From contig CAJLPX010000010.1 of the NCBI GenBank assembly GCA_905208635.1, positions 13,775 through 77,774 on the forward strand: a stretch of 64,000 bases of DNA. Reading direction: 5' to 3'. The notes beneath the pieces are model-generated. The model searched no databases. It saw only the letters and a list, made by a program, of their open reading frames with translations, and had not been told where the DNA came from. Positions within the stretch are counted from its first letter, which is position 1. Every line of letters starts with the position of its first letter. The stretch is from an uncultured Collinsella sp. (GTDB lineage: Bacteria; Actinomycetota; Coriobacteriia; Coriobacteriales; Coriobacteriaceae). The position numbers and the translations under genes are program-made. Shown here in pieces: positions 8,077 to 16,219 of the stretch.

Positions 8077-9921
8077 CTAACCCATGACCGACATGGTGAG
8101 CAGCACCGCAGCGGCGCAGTACGCTACGCACGAGATCATGACGGCAATAACGTTCATGGCGGTGCCCGACGTGTTGAGGTCATGCTCGTCACGCCAGAAC
8201 AGCACCATCAGGTAAATCACGGCGCTCATGTTGCCAACCAGGCAAATAATGGCAGCGATATTAAAGCACCCGGTAAAGAGCTGCTCCTCAAACATGGGCG
8301 CATCGAGGAACGCAGCGGTGCGCACCAGCTGGGCGCACAGGTAGGTCACGAGTGACAGAATCAGGCCCATGCCCGTGCTCTGGAAGAAGAACCCCAGATA
8401 CGGCTTGGGCTCGTCGTCGTGACCGTCATACTCCAGGAAGTAGTTCTTGACGAACGACACCATGCGCGAGGCCGCCAGCAGCACGAGCGGCATGGCGCAC
8501 ATGGGGAACACCACCAGATGCGCGGAGCCGAGCGCCGTCCCCAGCACGGTCGCCATGATGCACGACGCGATGCCCCATACAACAACCCAGTACTGGCGAT
8601 GCACGAACCAGCTGAGCACGTTCGTCGAGTCGTCCGACGCGCTGTCGCCCGAGCCGACACCGGCGATCTGCAGGTCCTCCTGATGCTCCTCGGCGATAAC
8701 GTCCATGGCGTCGTCGAAGGTTACGATACCCAGGATATGACGGTTCTCGTCGCAGACGGGGATAGCGACCAGGTCATACTTGGTCATCTCGTCCGTCACG
8801 TCTTCCTGGTCCTCGTCGGGCGACACGTAGACCAGGTCGCGATAGGCCAGCTGACCCAGCGTGGCGTCGCGGTCGGCTACGATCAGCGTTCGCAGCGAAA
8901 GCACACCGGTCAGCATGCCGCTCGGATCCTCGGTATAGACGTAGTAGACGCTCTCGAAGTCCTCGTCGAGCTCGCGAATCGCCTCGATGGCGTCACCGAC
9001 CGTTGCCGTGGCGGGCAGGGAGACAAACTCCGAGGTCATGATGCGGCCGGCGGTGTTGTCCTCATACCCCAGCAGGTTACGAATCGCTTTCTCTTCCTTG
9101 ACGCCCATCAGGCGCAGGAGCTTCTCGGCCTTCTCGTAATCGAGCTCGTCGATCAGATCGGCGGCGTCGTCCGGGTCCATCATGGCCAGCATCGACGATG
9201 CGTCGGTGTCGGACAGGCCCTCGAGCATCTCGGTCATAAGCTCGTCGTCATCGAACTCCGAGATGGCCTCGGCGGCCTGGGCGGTATCGAGCTGCGCAAA
9301 CACCTGCGCACGTAGGCGCGGGTCGAGCTGCTCGATAATGTCGGCGATGTCGGCAGGGTGCAGCTCGCCGAGCGTCTTGTGCGACACCGAGAGTTGAATG
9401 TTCTTGGTCGAGCGGTCGAGCAGGTCCATGTAGGACCAGGCGATGATGTCCTCACTGAGCGGCTTGCCCAGGTGCTTCATAAAGCCTTCGACGATATGCT
9501 CGAGCGCGGGGCTGATGGCGCGTAGCAGACCGCGGGCACCGACCTCGGCGCCCAGCAGGCGCAGCTGGTTTTCGCCCGACATGGAAAACTTGATGTCGTT
9601 TACGCGCACGACCTTCATGCCCTGCGTGTCGACAATCTGCTTGTTGAGCACGTCGCGGGCAAGCAAGAGTTCGGTCGGTTGCAGGTACGAAAAACGGATT
9701 TCGGTGGCCGACGTCTTAAGGTGTACACCCGTCTCGTCGATACGGTCGACCCATTTGCGCCAGCTGATCATAAACGGCGTCTTGCCGGGGCCGCGGAACG
9801 CGAGCGACGTCACGTGCGGAAAAACTTCGCCGGTTGCAATGCCAAAATCGTTGACCACGCCGAGCTTTTCGCCGTCGACGTCCAAGACTGGCAATTTGAG
9901 CATCTCACTCAGATAATTCAA
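8077..9921 (-). CDS. PRC-barrel / MgtE-N / CBS-domain membrane protein, probable Mg2+ sensor partner
   Basis: 614 residues. Residues about 3-150 contain two PRC-barrel-like halves (LPVLDVDGEKLGVVNDF; VRVNDIKFSM). About 170-275 is the helical MgtE N-terminal domain (PADIADIIEQLDPRLRAQVF, MMDPDDAADLIDEL), and about 285-410 a CBS pair. About 440-614 holds five membrane segments that do not look like the MgtE channel domain. The cytoplasmic module normally senses Mg2+ and gates a channel; here it sits in an operon with an NRAMP-type carrier and may regulate it. Start: TTG 9921 preceded by GGGGAG, which keeps the conserved PRC N-terminus; ATG 9903 is an alternative. Confidence 0.8.
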   Translation of the reverse strand: MNYLSEMLKLPVLDVDGEKLGVVNDFGIATGEVFPHVTSLAFRGPGKTPFMISWRKWVDRIDETGVHLKTSATEIRFSYLQPTELLLARDVLNKQIVDTQGMKVVRVNDIKFSMSGENQLRLLGAEVGARGLLRAISPALEHIVEGFMKHLGKPLSEDIIAWSYMDLLDRSTKNIQLSVSHKTLGELHPADIADIIEQLDPRLRAQVFAQLDTAQAAEAISEFDDDELMTEMLEGLSDTDASSMLAMMDPDDAADLIDELDYEKAEKLLRLMGVKEEKAIRNLLGYEDNTAGRIMTSEFVSLPATATVGDAIEAIRELDEDFESVYYVYTEDPSGMLTGVLSLRTLIVADRDATLGQLAYRDLVYVSPDEDQEDVTDEMTKYDLVAIPVCDENRHILGIVTFDDAMDVIAEEHQEDLQIAGVGSGDSASDDSTNVLSWFVHRQYWVVVWGIASCIMATVLGTALGSAHLVVFPMCAMPLVLLAASRMVSFVKNYFLEYDGHDDEPKPYLGFFFQSTGMGLILSLVTYLCAQLVRTAAFLDAPMFEEQLFTGCFNIAAIICLVGNMSAVIYLMVLFWRDEHDLNTSGTAMNVIAVMISCVAYCAAAVLLTMSVMG

Positions 9922-9973
9922 TGGTGCTCCCCATCATTATTCCTCCGGACGCGGCCGCGCGTGCGGCGTCCGG
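9905..9973 (-). promoter_or_regulatory. Leader hairpin and short upstream ORF before the MgtE-N gene
   Basis: CCGGACGC (9945-9952) pairs with GCGTCCGG (9966-9973), forming a GC-rich hairpin abutting the ribosome site GGAGGA. That site drives a ten-codon ORF (9937 to 9905, peptide MMGSTIELSE) which overlaps the TTG start of the main gene and ends one base before its first ATG. Translation-coupled or attenuation control is possible. No M-box riboswitch consensus was recognised in 9974-10210, which otherwise shows nothing. Confidence 0.35.
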
Positions 9974-10213
9974 GGGCTTCTGGATATGTATACGCATGCG
10001 CGGGCGGCACGCCGCTCGACGCTTACACCCCGTGCATGCGCAAAAAGCACCTGCATGGGGTCATCGACTGTATGGTCGAGGTTTGGATTTCACCTGTAAC
10101 CTTTCTCTTGACCCTCATTAACCGCAGTAACTATAGCATCAGCATCGCCCTGCGGCATCGAATTTATGCGCTGCACATTGCAGGCATACCAAACGCTGAC
10201 GCATCCGTGACAT

Positions 10214-10240
10214 AGTCATTGGGGACGTTCTTAAATGACT
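10214..10240. repeat. GGGGAC-type intergenic repeat, short copy
   Basis: AGTCATT and AATGACT bracket TGGGGACGTTCTTA. This is a shorter version of the GGGGACAGACTT elements at 18724-18797 and 22289-22350, and again lies next to a gene 3' end. Confidence 0.55.
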
Positions 10241-10249
10241 ACCCAATAA

Positions 10250-11656
10250 CTACTCTGTGGTGTCGTTGTCCTCGGCAAGTTGGGGGAACACGGCATCCTT
10301 GGGCATGGTGACCTTCGTCAGCGAGGTGAGCTTTTTGCTCAGCGACGCGTCCGTCTTGACCAGGTCGCTGAGCGTCACGATCTTGTAGCCATCGGCAATG
10401 AGGCCGTCGATAATCTGCGGCAGCGCCTCGAGCGTCTGCTCGGCGCATTCGTCTCTATCGGTGAGCAGCACGATATTGCCCGGCGTCACCGAATCGAGCA
10501 CCGTCGAGACCTGCTCGTCGGCACCGTTGAGCAGCCAGTCGCCCGAGTCAATATTCCACGAGACCACGGCGGAGACCAGGTCCATCGCATCAATCCAGTT
10601 TTGCTCGTCAAAGGCAGCGTAGGGAGCACGCAGCAGCATCGTCTTCACGCCGGTCGCCGACTTAATCGCATCGGTGCCTTTCGTGATCTGTTCGCGTACC
10701 GCCTCACGGTCCTGACCCTTGAGCGAATCGTCGCTGTAGCTGTTGGATCCGATCTCGCACCCGGCATCGACAATCGCCTTGGCCGTGGCAGGCGATGCCT
10801 CGGCCGCATCGCCCGAAAGGAAGAACGTCGCGGTAACGCCCTTTTCCTTGAGTACCTGCAAGATCTGTTTGGTGGCGCCGCTCGGACCCTCGTCAAACGT
10901 CAGCGCCACGTACTTTTTGTTGCCCTTGGGCGCCACGCTGGCGCACGCAACGACGCAATCGGTGGCGGGCACGACCTCGCCGCGGTCCTGTGTCTTGCCC
11001 GATTGCTCGCCGACCCACACCTCGGAGCGGCCCTGGACACCCCACGTCTGCACATACTCGATAGCGCCCGTACCCTCGACCTTGAGCTTGGGCTCGATAA
11101 CCGTAGCCTGAACCTCGTGCTTCTCGTAGGTGTTACGGCCATCCTTGACCGTCACCTTCTCGCCGCCCTCAAGTTCGCGGCTATCCCATTTGCCCTGTTT
11201 CACGCGCTTGCCGTCGACCTTCACCGACAGCTTTTCGCCCCCATGGCGCTTGAGCACGCTGTCATCGACGGCCAGCAGGTCGCCTGCGTCGTAGGTGTCA
11301 GTCAACTCCTGGTCGTCGATGAGATTCTGCAGCGTAGAGCCCACACGCACCGCTGTCTTCTGGCCGTTGAGCTCCACGTCCACACTGCGGTTGACGTAGC
11401 CCACGACGGCAGCGATAAACAGCACGAGCGCGCAACCCACGGCGATGAGCGCGTAGGGCAGGCGAGACGAACGACGGGGTGTGCGGCTGTTGCCGATGCG
11501 CGCGCTGCGATCGCTAAAGCCGCGGCTATGGTTGAGATACATCGCGCCGGGCTTACGGTGACGGCGGCGCTGACCGCTGGGCAGCTGCCCCAGGTCGCGG
11601 CGCGCCGTCGGACGCGCACCCGAACGCCCGTTTAAGTTGGATCCGTTTTGGCGCAT
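10250..11656 (-). CDS. Membrane-anchored polysaccharide-deacetylase-like protein lacking metal ligands
   Basis: 468 residues: an Arg-rich cytoplasmic N-terminus (1-68), one membrane segment (about 69-88), a DUF348-like ubiquitin-fold region (about 92-160), a linker, then a NodB-type domain (about 245-440). The NodB landmarks are recognisable but altered. Motif 1 is TFDEGPS (Glu256 for the metal Asp). The HxxxH pair of motif 2 is Asn305 and Asp309. RAPY and DSGDW are kept. The catalytic His of motif 5 is Thr399 (LLTD). A Zn-dependent deacetylase with no metal histidine is unlikely to be active in the usual way, so a cell-wall binding or structural role is plausible. ATG 11656 has GGGAGGG upstream. 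Confidence 0.75.
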   Translation of the reverse strand: MRQNGSNLNGRSGARPTARRDLGQLPSGQRRRHRKPGAMYLNHSRGFSDRSARIGNSRTPRRSSRLPYALIAVGCALVLFIAAVVGYVNRSVDVELNGQKTAVRVGSTLQNLIDDQELTDTYDAGDLLAVDDSVLKRHGGEKLSVKVDGKRVKQGKWDSRELEGGEKVTVKDGRNTYEKHEVQATVIEPKLKVEGTGAIEYVQTWGVQGRSEVWVGEQSGKTQDRGEVVPATDCVVACASVAPKGNKKYVALTFDEGPSGATKQILQVLKEKGVTATFFLSGDAAEASPATAKAIVDAGCEIGSNSYSDDSLKGQDREAVREQITKGTDAIKSATGVKTMLLRAPYAAFDEQNWIDAMDLVSAVVSWNIDSGDWLLNGADEQVSTVLDSVTPGNIVLLTDRDECAEQTLEALPQIIDGLIADGYKIVTLSDLVKTDASLSKKLTSLTKVTMPKDAVFPQLAEDNDTTE

Positions 11657-11677
11657 GTGCCCTCCCCCATAAACACA

Positions 11678-11707
11678 GCAAGCCGGAGCAACAGGTCTCC
11701 GGCTTGC
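11678..11707 (-). terminator. Hairpin between the PRC-barrel gene and the deacetylase-like gene
   Basis: An 11-bp perfect stem (GCAAGCCGGAG at 11678-11688 with CTCCGGCTTGC at 11697-11707) follows the PRC gene stop. The T run on the minus strand is poor (TGTGTTT), so termination may be partial. Confidence 0.55.
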
Positions 11708-11728
11708 CTCCCATCATTTGGTACGTCG

Positions 11729-12484
11729 CTATTTTGTAGCTTTTGACGAGCCTCCGCTCGCCTTTTGGTATTCGTCCTTAAAGGCCTTGAACATACCGCG
11801 CGTCTTGCCGAGCTGCTTACCCAGCGCGCGACTGCCCTTGTCCACGGCGACCGAACCCTTGTCATCGAGCACCTTGGCGCCCTTTTTGACCTTATCGCCC
11901 ACCACGACGCTTGCCTCGGCAGCCTTTGCGGCGGCGCCGCCCGAATATCCGAGCGACTTGACCTCATCCGAAACGATCATCGCGCCGTCCGCATAACCGC
12001 GCAGCATCGTCGGCGGCATCTGTGTGTCGCCCACCAGCACGCTCGAGGCGGTTCCGGCGGTCACGTAGAACGTCTGCACGACACCCGAGCGCGGCTTGAA
12101 CTCCACATCCGAGCAATAGCCCACAACATCGCCCGACTCCGTGCGCACGTCCATGCCAACCCAGATAATGCAATCGTCCAGGTTGATGTCGAGGCGCTTG
12201 GCCGCAGCGGCATCGTACGTGTCCTTGACGTCATCGACCGCAATGGCGCCCTCGTAGACACCAATGGCGTCGAGCGCTACGAATCGATCGGGACGCTCGA
12301 TCATGCCCGCGATATCGGACTGGCGGACCATAAAGCCGACCACACGCGTACCGCCCGGGGTAAAGACCGGAAAGTGAATCTTTCCGAGCTTTTTAGGGCT
12401 GCGCGGCGTGCCGTCCTTTTTGGTGCGCTTGTCCTCGGTAGGCTTGCGATAGATCTTGGCGCCGACAAAATCCCCGGCGCGCAT
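11729..12484 (-). CDS. PRC-barrel domain protein
   Basis: 251 residues, soluble. Residues about 1-90 and 105-180 each resemble a PRC-barrel half (VVGFMVRQSDIAGM; VVGYCSDVEFKPRSGVVQTF). The C-terminal 60 residues are Lys/Ala/Gly-rich (VVVGDKVKKGAKVLDDKG) and likely disordered. PRC-barrel proteins are small adaptors in RNA processing, photosynthetic and membrane assemblies; no specific job can be assigned. The start overlaps the stop of the preceding YtxH gene (TAATG), indicating translational coupling, so the two products probably act together. Confidence 0.7.
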   Translation of the reverse strand: MRAGDFVGAKIYRKPTEDKRTKKDGTPRSPKKLGKIHFPVFTPGGTRVVGFMVRQSDIAGMIERPDRFVALDAIGVYEGAIAVDDVKDTYDAAAAKRLDINLDDCIIWVGMDVRTESGDVVGYCSDVEFKPRSGVVQTFYVTAGTASSVLVGDTQMPPTMLRGYADGAMIVSDEVKSLGYSGGAAAKAAEASVVVGDKVKKGAKVLDDKGSVAVDKGSRALGKQLGKTRGMFKAFKDEYQKASGGSSKATK

Positions 12485-12873
12485 TATGCCTCGGTCGAGG
12501 GCTCCGCGGCCTCGGTATCAGCCTCGACGGCGTTCTCGACCACGACGTCGGCGGCAGGCGTCACGTTGCCGCCCGAAATGGCGTCGTTGAGCTGCTCGCG
12601 CAGCTGGTCCATGCGCTCGCGGGCCAGGTCGACCTTGGCGCGCAGGTCGTCGGTCTTGGCGTCGACCATCGGGCCAAAGTCATTCACCGCGGCACGGGCC
12701 TCCTCGGCGCTGTGCTCGTAGGTGTCGCGCATATTGTCCCAGGCGTCGTTGGCGATATCGGCAGCCATGGCGCGGGTCTCGGCGCCCGAGCGCGGAGCCA
12801 GAGCAACACCGATAATAGCGCCGGCAGCAGCACCAAAAAGTGCGCCGGAGACAAAGCTGAAAGTCTTACCCAT
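12484..12873 (-). CDS. YtxH-like membrane-anchored protein
   Basis: 129 residues. A Gly/Ala-rich N-terminal membrane segment (FVSGALFGAAAGAIIGVALA) followed by APRSGAETRA is the classic YtxH pattern. The rest is an amphipathic helical region with a coiled-coil-like stretch (about 45-100) and an acidic Ala/Glu tail. YtxH proteins are general-stress envelope proteins of unknown mechanism. The start at 12873 (MGKTF) is preferred over an upstream ATG because AGGAGAGG is then correctly spaced. It is coupled to the following PRC-barrel gene. Confidence 0.72.
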   Translation of the reverse strand: MGKTFSFVSGALFGAAAGAIIGVALAPRSGAETRAMAADIANDAWDNMRDTYEHSAEEARAAVNDFGPMVDAKTDDLRAKVDLARERMDQLREQLNDAISGGNVTPAADVVVENAVEADTEAAEPSTEA

Positions 12874-13009
12874 GATCATTCCTCTCCTGCGGGCACGTCG
12901 GTGCCCACCGTTTGAATGCTGTCCATTATACCCGCAGCGCATCACTTGCCGCTCCGCTCATCTGCGTACGGCAAAGGCGCAGGTACGTGATGGTGATAAA
13001 CGCGTAGGC

Positions 13010-13843
13010 CTACTCCTGAGGCATAGCCGGCATGGCCACCGTGGCACCCGGGTCCTCGCCGGCGCCGTCCACGAGCGGCAGGCCGCCCTCATGCGCAGGT
13101 TCTGCCGGAACCGTCGCCGCACCGCCAAAGACGGCAGCGGAGGCCTCGTGGCTCTCGGCAACCGCGCCCTCGGTATCAATCGCCACCTGGGGCTCGTCGT
13201 CAAAATTGGGGACGCCCTGGGGCTCGGTGGGAACGGGCTCGGCGGTCGCATCGGCAACGGGCTCGGCGTCGACCGGCACATCGCCCTCGTCAGCGCCCTC
13301 GTCCTCGGCAGCATCTTCGCCGTTCGCAGCAGCGACGGCCTCGTGAGGATCCTTGCCCTCGGCCTCGGCGCGCATGCCCAGCACCAGGTTGCGCAGGCCC
13401 GCGACCGTACCTTCCACGTCGGGGGCAGGCTGGTCGGCGTGCAGGTACGCCCAGTCCATCATAAAGGTTGCCGAAGACAGCGCGCCGATGGCCAACGCAT
13501 CGTCGGGGCACGAAAGCTCAACCTCAAAGACACGCTCGTCATGCTCGCTTACGCGCGTGCGGCCGCACGAGATGCTACCGGCAAGACCGGTCTCGTTCAT
13601 GAGCTCGACCGTCACGTGCTCAAGCAGGTGGCAAAGCTCGGTCTGGCCCATGCAGTCCTGGAACTCACGACCGGAATCACCCAGGCACAGGTGCTTGGCA
13701 ATCGCCGGTACCAGGTAATACACGCGCGCCGTGGCCTCGATGTCCTCCGAGGTCATGAGCGACATGCCGGGGTTCACCAGCACGTGCGCGCAGATCTTGT
13801 CCTCGCTGACGGTGACCTTAAGGATGTTGAACAGGCCTGCCAT
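13010..13843 (-). CDS. Protein resembling the N-terminal domain of cyanophycin synthetase, with acidic tail
   Basis: 277 residues. The N-terminal half (about 1-150) contains ELCHLLEHVTVELMNETG and SCGRTRV, which resemble the N-terminal domain of cyanophycin synthetase (HVLEHVALELQ, FGRTR). The ATP-grasp and Mur-ligase parts are absent. The C-terminal half (about 165-277) is a disordered Glu/Ala/Asp/Pro-rich tail. It has no signal peptide. ATG 13843 follows GGGGAGAG. It stands between the YtxH gene and a CNNM transporter gene, 24 bases from the latter. Function unknown; the similarity is from memory of the family, not from a search. Confidence 0.55.
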   Translation of the reverse strand: MAGLFNILKVTVSEDKICAHVLVNPGMSLMTSEDIEATARVYYLVPAIAKHLCLGDSGREFQDCMGQTELCHLLEHVTVELMNETGLAGSISCGRTRVSEHDERVFEVELSCPDDALAIGALSSATFMMDWAYLHADQPAPDVEGTVAGLRNLVLGMRAEAEGKDPHEAVAAANGEDAAEDEGADEGDVPVDAEPVADATAEPVPTEPQGVPNFDDEPQVAIDTEGAVAESHEASAAVFGGAATVPAEPAHEGGLPLVDGAGEDPGATVAMPAMPQE

Positions 13844-13867
13844 AACTCTCCCCTACTCTTCCTTGCC

Positions 13868-15241
13868 CTACTCGTCGCCGTCGTGCGGATTCGCGGAACC
13901 CGCACCCGACGTCGTCGGCTCGTTTACCGAAGACTCGGAATCCTTCTTATCGGTTTCGGCCGGAGCGATCACGCGAATGAGCGAGATGCGCTGGCCACGC
14001 ATCGACTGCACTTTAAACTTGTACCCCGCGACCTCAAACACCTCTCCGATGTCGGGCACCGAGTCGCAAAGCTCCAAAATCCAGCCGGCGATGGTCTCAT
14101 AATCATCGCTTTCCTCGAGCGGCCAACCAAGCTCAATCGCGTCATCGCACGAAAAACGCCCATCGACGAGCCACTCGCGGCGCGAAAGGCGCGTAAGGTA
14201 CTTGTTGTCGGGGTCGAACTCGTCCTCGATCTCGCCGACGATCTCCTCGACGATGTCCTCGATGGTGATGATGCCGGCCGTGCCGCCGTACTCGTCCACG
14301 ACGACCACGATCTGGTCGTGCGAAGTCTGCATCTCGGACAGCAGCGGCAGGATGTCCTTGGTGTCGGGCACAAAGGTGGCGTCGCGCAAAAAGCCGGCGA
14401 TGGGCTGGTCGCCCTTACCGTCGAGCGCGGGCTGGATCAGGTCCTTGATGTGCGCGATGCCCGCGACGTTGTCGGGGTCCTCGTGATAGACGGGGATGCG
14501 GCTGAAGCCGGTCTGGCGCATGGTGGACAACACGTCGGCGACCGTCTCGTCGTCCTCGCACATGGTGGTGTCCACGCGCGGCACCATGACCTCGCGGGCA
14601 ACGGTGTCACCCAGGTCAAAGATCTCGTGGATCATACGCTTTTCCTCGTCGAGCAGGTCGTCCTGCTCCGAGACCATGTACTTGATCTCTTCTTCCGAGA
14701 CGTTCTGACGGTCGTCGGCGCTCTTGATGCGCAGGATGCGGGCCAGGCCGTCGGAGCAGGCACCGGTCAGCCACACGAGCGGGCGGGCGATCTTTTGGAA
14801 TACGGAGAGCAGTCCCACGACCTGCTTGGACACGCCCTCGGCATTGGCCAGGCCGATGCGCTTGGGGACGAGCTCGCCGATCACGATGGACACGAAGGCG
14901 ACCGCGACGGTGATGATGACCGGCGCCAGGCCGCGCGCGATGGCGGAGAGCGGCGCGATGCCAAAGCTCATGAGCCACGTGGCGAGCGGGTCGGACAGGC
15001 TCGTCGAGGCGACGGCGGACGAGGCGAAGCCCACGAGCGTGATGGCGACCTGGATGGTGGCGAGCAGCTGGTCGGAGTCGGCAGCCAGCTTAATGGCACG
15101 CTCGGCGCGCTTGTCGCCTTCCTCGGCCTCGTGCTCCAGCACGGCGCGCTTGGCCGTGGTGAGCGCCATCTCGGACATAGAGAAGTAGCCGTTGATGAGG
15201 GTCAAAACGAGGGTGGTGATAAGGGAGATGGTTATGTCCAT
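13868..15241 (-). CDS. CNNM/CorC (HlyC) family membrane protein with CBS pair
   Basis: 457 residues. An N-terminal CNNM transmembrane domain (about 1-185, four hydrophobic segments; NGYFSMSEMALTTAKRAVLE is typical) is followed by a Bateman module of two CBS domains (about 205-335; MVPRVDTTMCEDDETVADVL, VVVDEYGGTAGIITIEDIVEEIVGEI split by linkers). A CorC_HlyC C-terminal domain (about 350-430) completes it. Members export or exchange Mg2+ or related divalent cations, although they are often named hemolysins. With the NRAMP/MgtE-N pair this gives the window two Mg2+-type systems. The ribosome site is weak; GGAGG lies about 15 bases upstream in a possible small hairpin. Confidence 0.88.
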   Translation of the reverse strand: MDITISLITTLVLTLINGYFSMSEMALTTAKRAVLEHEAEEGDKRAERAIKLAADSDQLLATIQVAITLVGFASSAVASTSLSDPLATWLMSFGIAPLSAIARGLAPVIITVAVAFVSIVIGELVPKRIGLANAEGVSKQVVGLLSVFQKIARPLVWLTGACSDGLARILRIKSADDRQNVSEEEIKYMVSEQDDLLDEEKRMIHEIFDLGDTVAREVMVPRVDTTMCEDDETVADVLSTMRQTGFSRIPVYHEDPDNVAGIAHIKDLIQPALDGKGDQPIAGFLRDATFVPDTKDILPLLSEMQTSHDQIVVVVDEYGGTAGIITIEDIVEEIVGEIEDEFDPDNKYLTRLSRREWLVDGRFSCDDAIELGWPLEESDDYETIAGWILELCDSVPDIGEVFEVAGYKFKVQSMRGQRISLIRVIAPAETDKKDSESSVNEPTTSGAGSANPHDGDE

Positions 15242-15349
15242 CGGGAGTTTCTCGAACCTCCAAGATTCGGGACGTCAGGTTAAAACGTTGAGGGCGGATA
15301 CGGCAGTGGCGCCGGCGCCCAAACGGGGACGCGGGCGCAGGCGTGGTCG

Positions 15350-16033
15350 CTAGATTACGAAGAGGATCACCGCCATGAACTGGAAGATGCTGCCGGCGAG
15401 CACCCACAGGTGAAACACGCTGTGCAGATAGCGCACGTTTTTGGCGATGTAGAACGGCACGCCCACGGTGTAGCACACGCCGCCGACGGCGAGCAGGGCA
15501 AGCGCGACGGGGTTCAGCAGCGCCACAAGCTCAGGCAGCTTAAAGACAACGAGCCAGCCCATCAGCAGGTAGACCAGGCCGCTTACCCAGTGCGGCTGAC
15601 GCTCGCGCATAAAGCACTCCAGTGCGATGCCGATAATGGCGATGGCCCACACGGCAAAGAACAGCGCAGGGCCGCCGTCGTTTGCGAGCGTGATGAGACA
15701 AAACGGTGTATAGCTGCCGGCTATGAGCAGGTAGATGCAGCTGTGGTCGATAATGCGGAACACGCGCTTGGCGCCCGCGGGCTGAATCGCATGGTAGAGC
15801 GTGGAGGCAAGGTATTCGAGAATAATACTGGCGCCGTAGACGATTGCCGCGGCCATATGCGCCGGACCGCCACCGCGAAGAGCGGCAAATACGATCAGGA
15901 GCACAAGACCTGCGATGCCCAGCAGGCAACCGACACCATGGGTGACGGAGTTCATGATCTCCTCGCCCACCGTGTACTGCGGAACGGCCGCGGCCTTGGG
16001 TCGCGGCTTGGAACTGTCGCTCGAATCGGACAT
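15350..16033 (-). CDS. Hemolysin III / PAQR-type membrane protein (YqfA family)
   Basis: 227 residues from ATG 16033 with seven membrane segments after a short polar N-terminus. The PAQR metal-site residues are present: SVTHGVG in helix 1, YHAI near helix 3, and HSVFHLWVLAG at the C-terminal end. Bacterial members were named hemolysin III, but their physiological role in membrane homeostasis is uncertain. GGAGG precedes the start at a slightly long distance; an in-frame TTG six codons upstream (16051) is an alternative. It stands alone, divergent from the downstream hydrolase gene. Confidence 0.85.
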   Translation of the reverse strand: MSDSSDSSKPRPKAAAVPQYTVGEEIMNSVTHGVGCLLGIAGLVLLIVFAALRGGGPAHMAAAIVYGASIILEYLASTLYHAIQPAGAKRVFRIIDHSCIYLLIAGSYTPFCLITLANDGGPALFFAVWAIAIIGIALECFMRERQPHWVSGLVYLLMGWLVVFKLPELVALLNPVALALLAVGGVCYTVGVPFYIAKNVRYLHSVFHLWVLAGSIFQFMAVILFVI

Positions 16034-16140
16034 GCCGGTTACATCCTCCAACGTAAAGAGTTCTCAACACTATATCAAAGCGTCTGGGCGCGTGCGAAAT
16101 TTGCACCATACGTGACCCTTTGTTTACCCATTCTTTGCCT

Positions 16141-16199
16141 GTTGACGCATCAACGGTGAACGTCCATAATGCGCTTGCATTAAATGTTGATGTATTAAC
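16141..16199 (+). promoter_or_regulatory. Promoter with twin 14-bp palindromic operators before the alpha/beta hydrolase
   Basis: TTGACG (16142-16147) and CATAAT (16165-16170) are separated by 17 bases. A palindrome GTTGACGCATCAAC (16141-16154) covers the -35 box and a second, GTTGATGTATTAAC (16186-16199), lies past the start point. Both fit GTTGAYGYATYAAC. The arrangement suggests repression by a dimeric regulator. Confidence 0.6.
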
Positions 16200-16219
16200 A
16201 TCTTATAGGAAAGCTTCTT

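Noticed and set aside
9974..10210. M-box magnesium riboswitch before the MgtE-N/NRAMP operon
   Set aside because: Looked for because of the transporter type, but the conserved M-box core sequences were not found on the minus strand; a covariance search would be decisive.
12722..15283. An 853-codon plus-strand frame
   Set aside because: It runs antisense across four well-supported minus-strand genes and reads as a mirror of their codon bias (His/Arg/Gly/Ala-rich).
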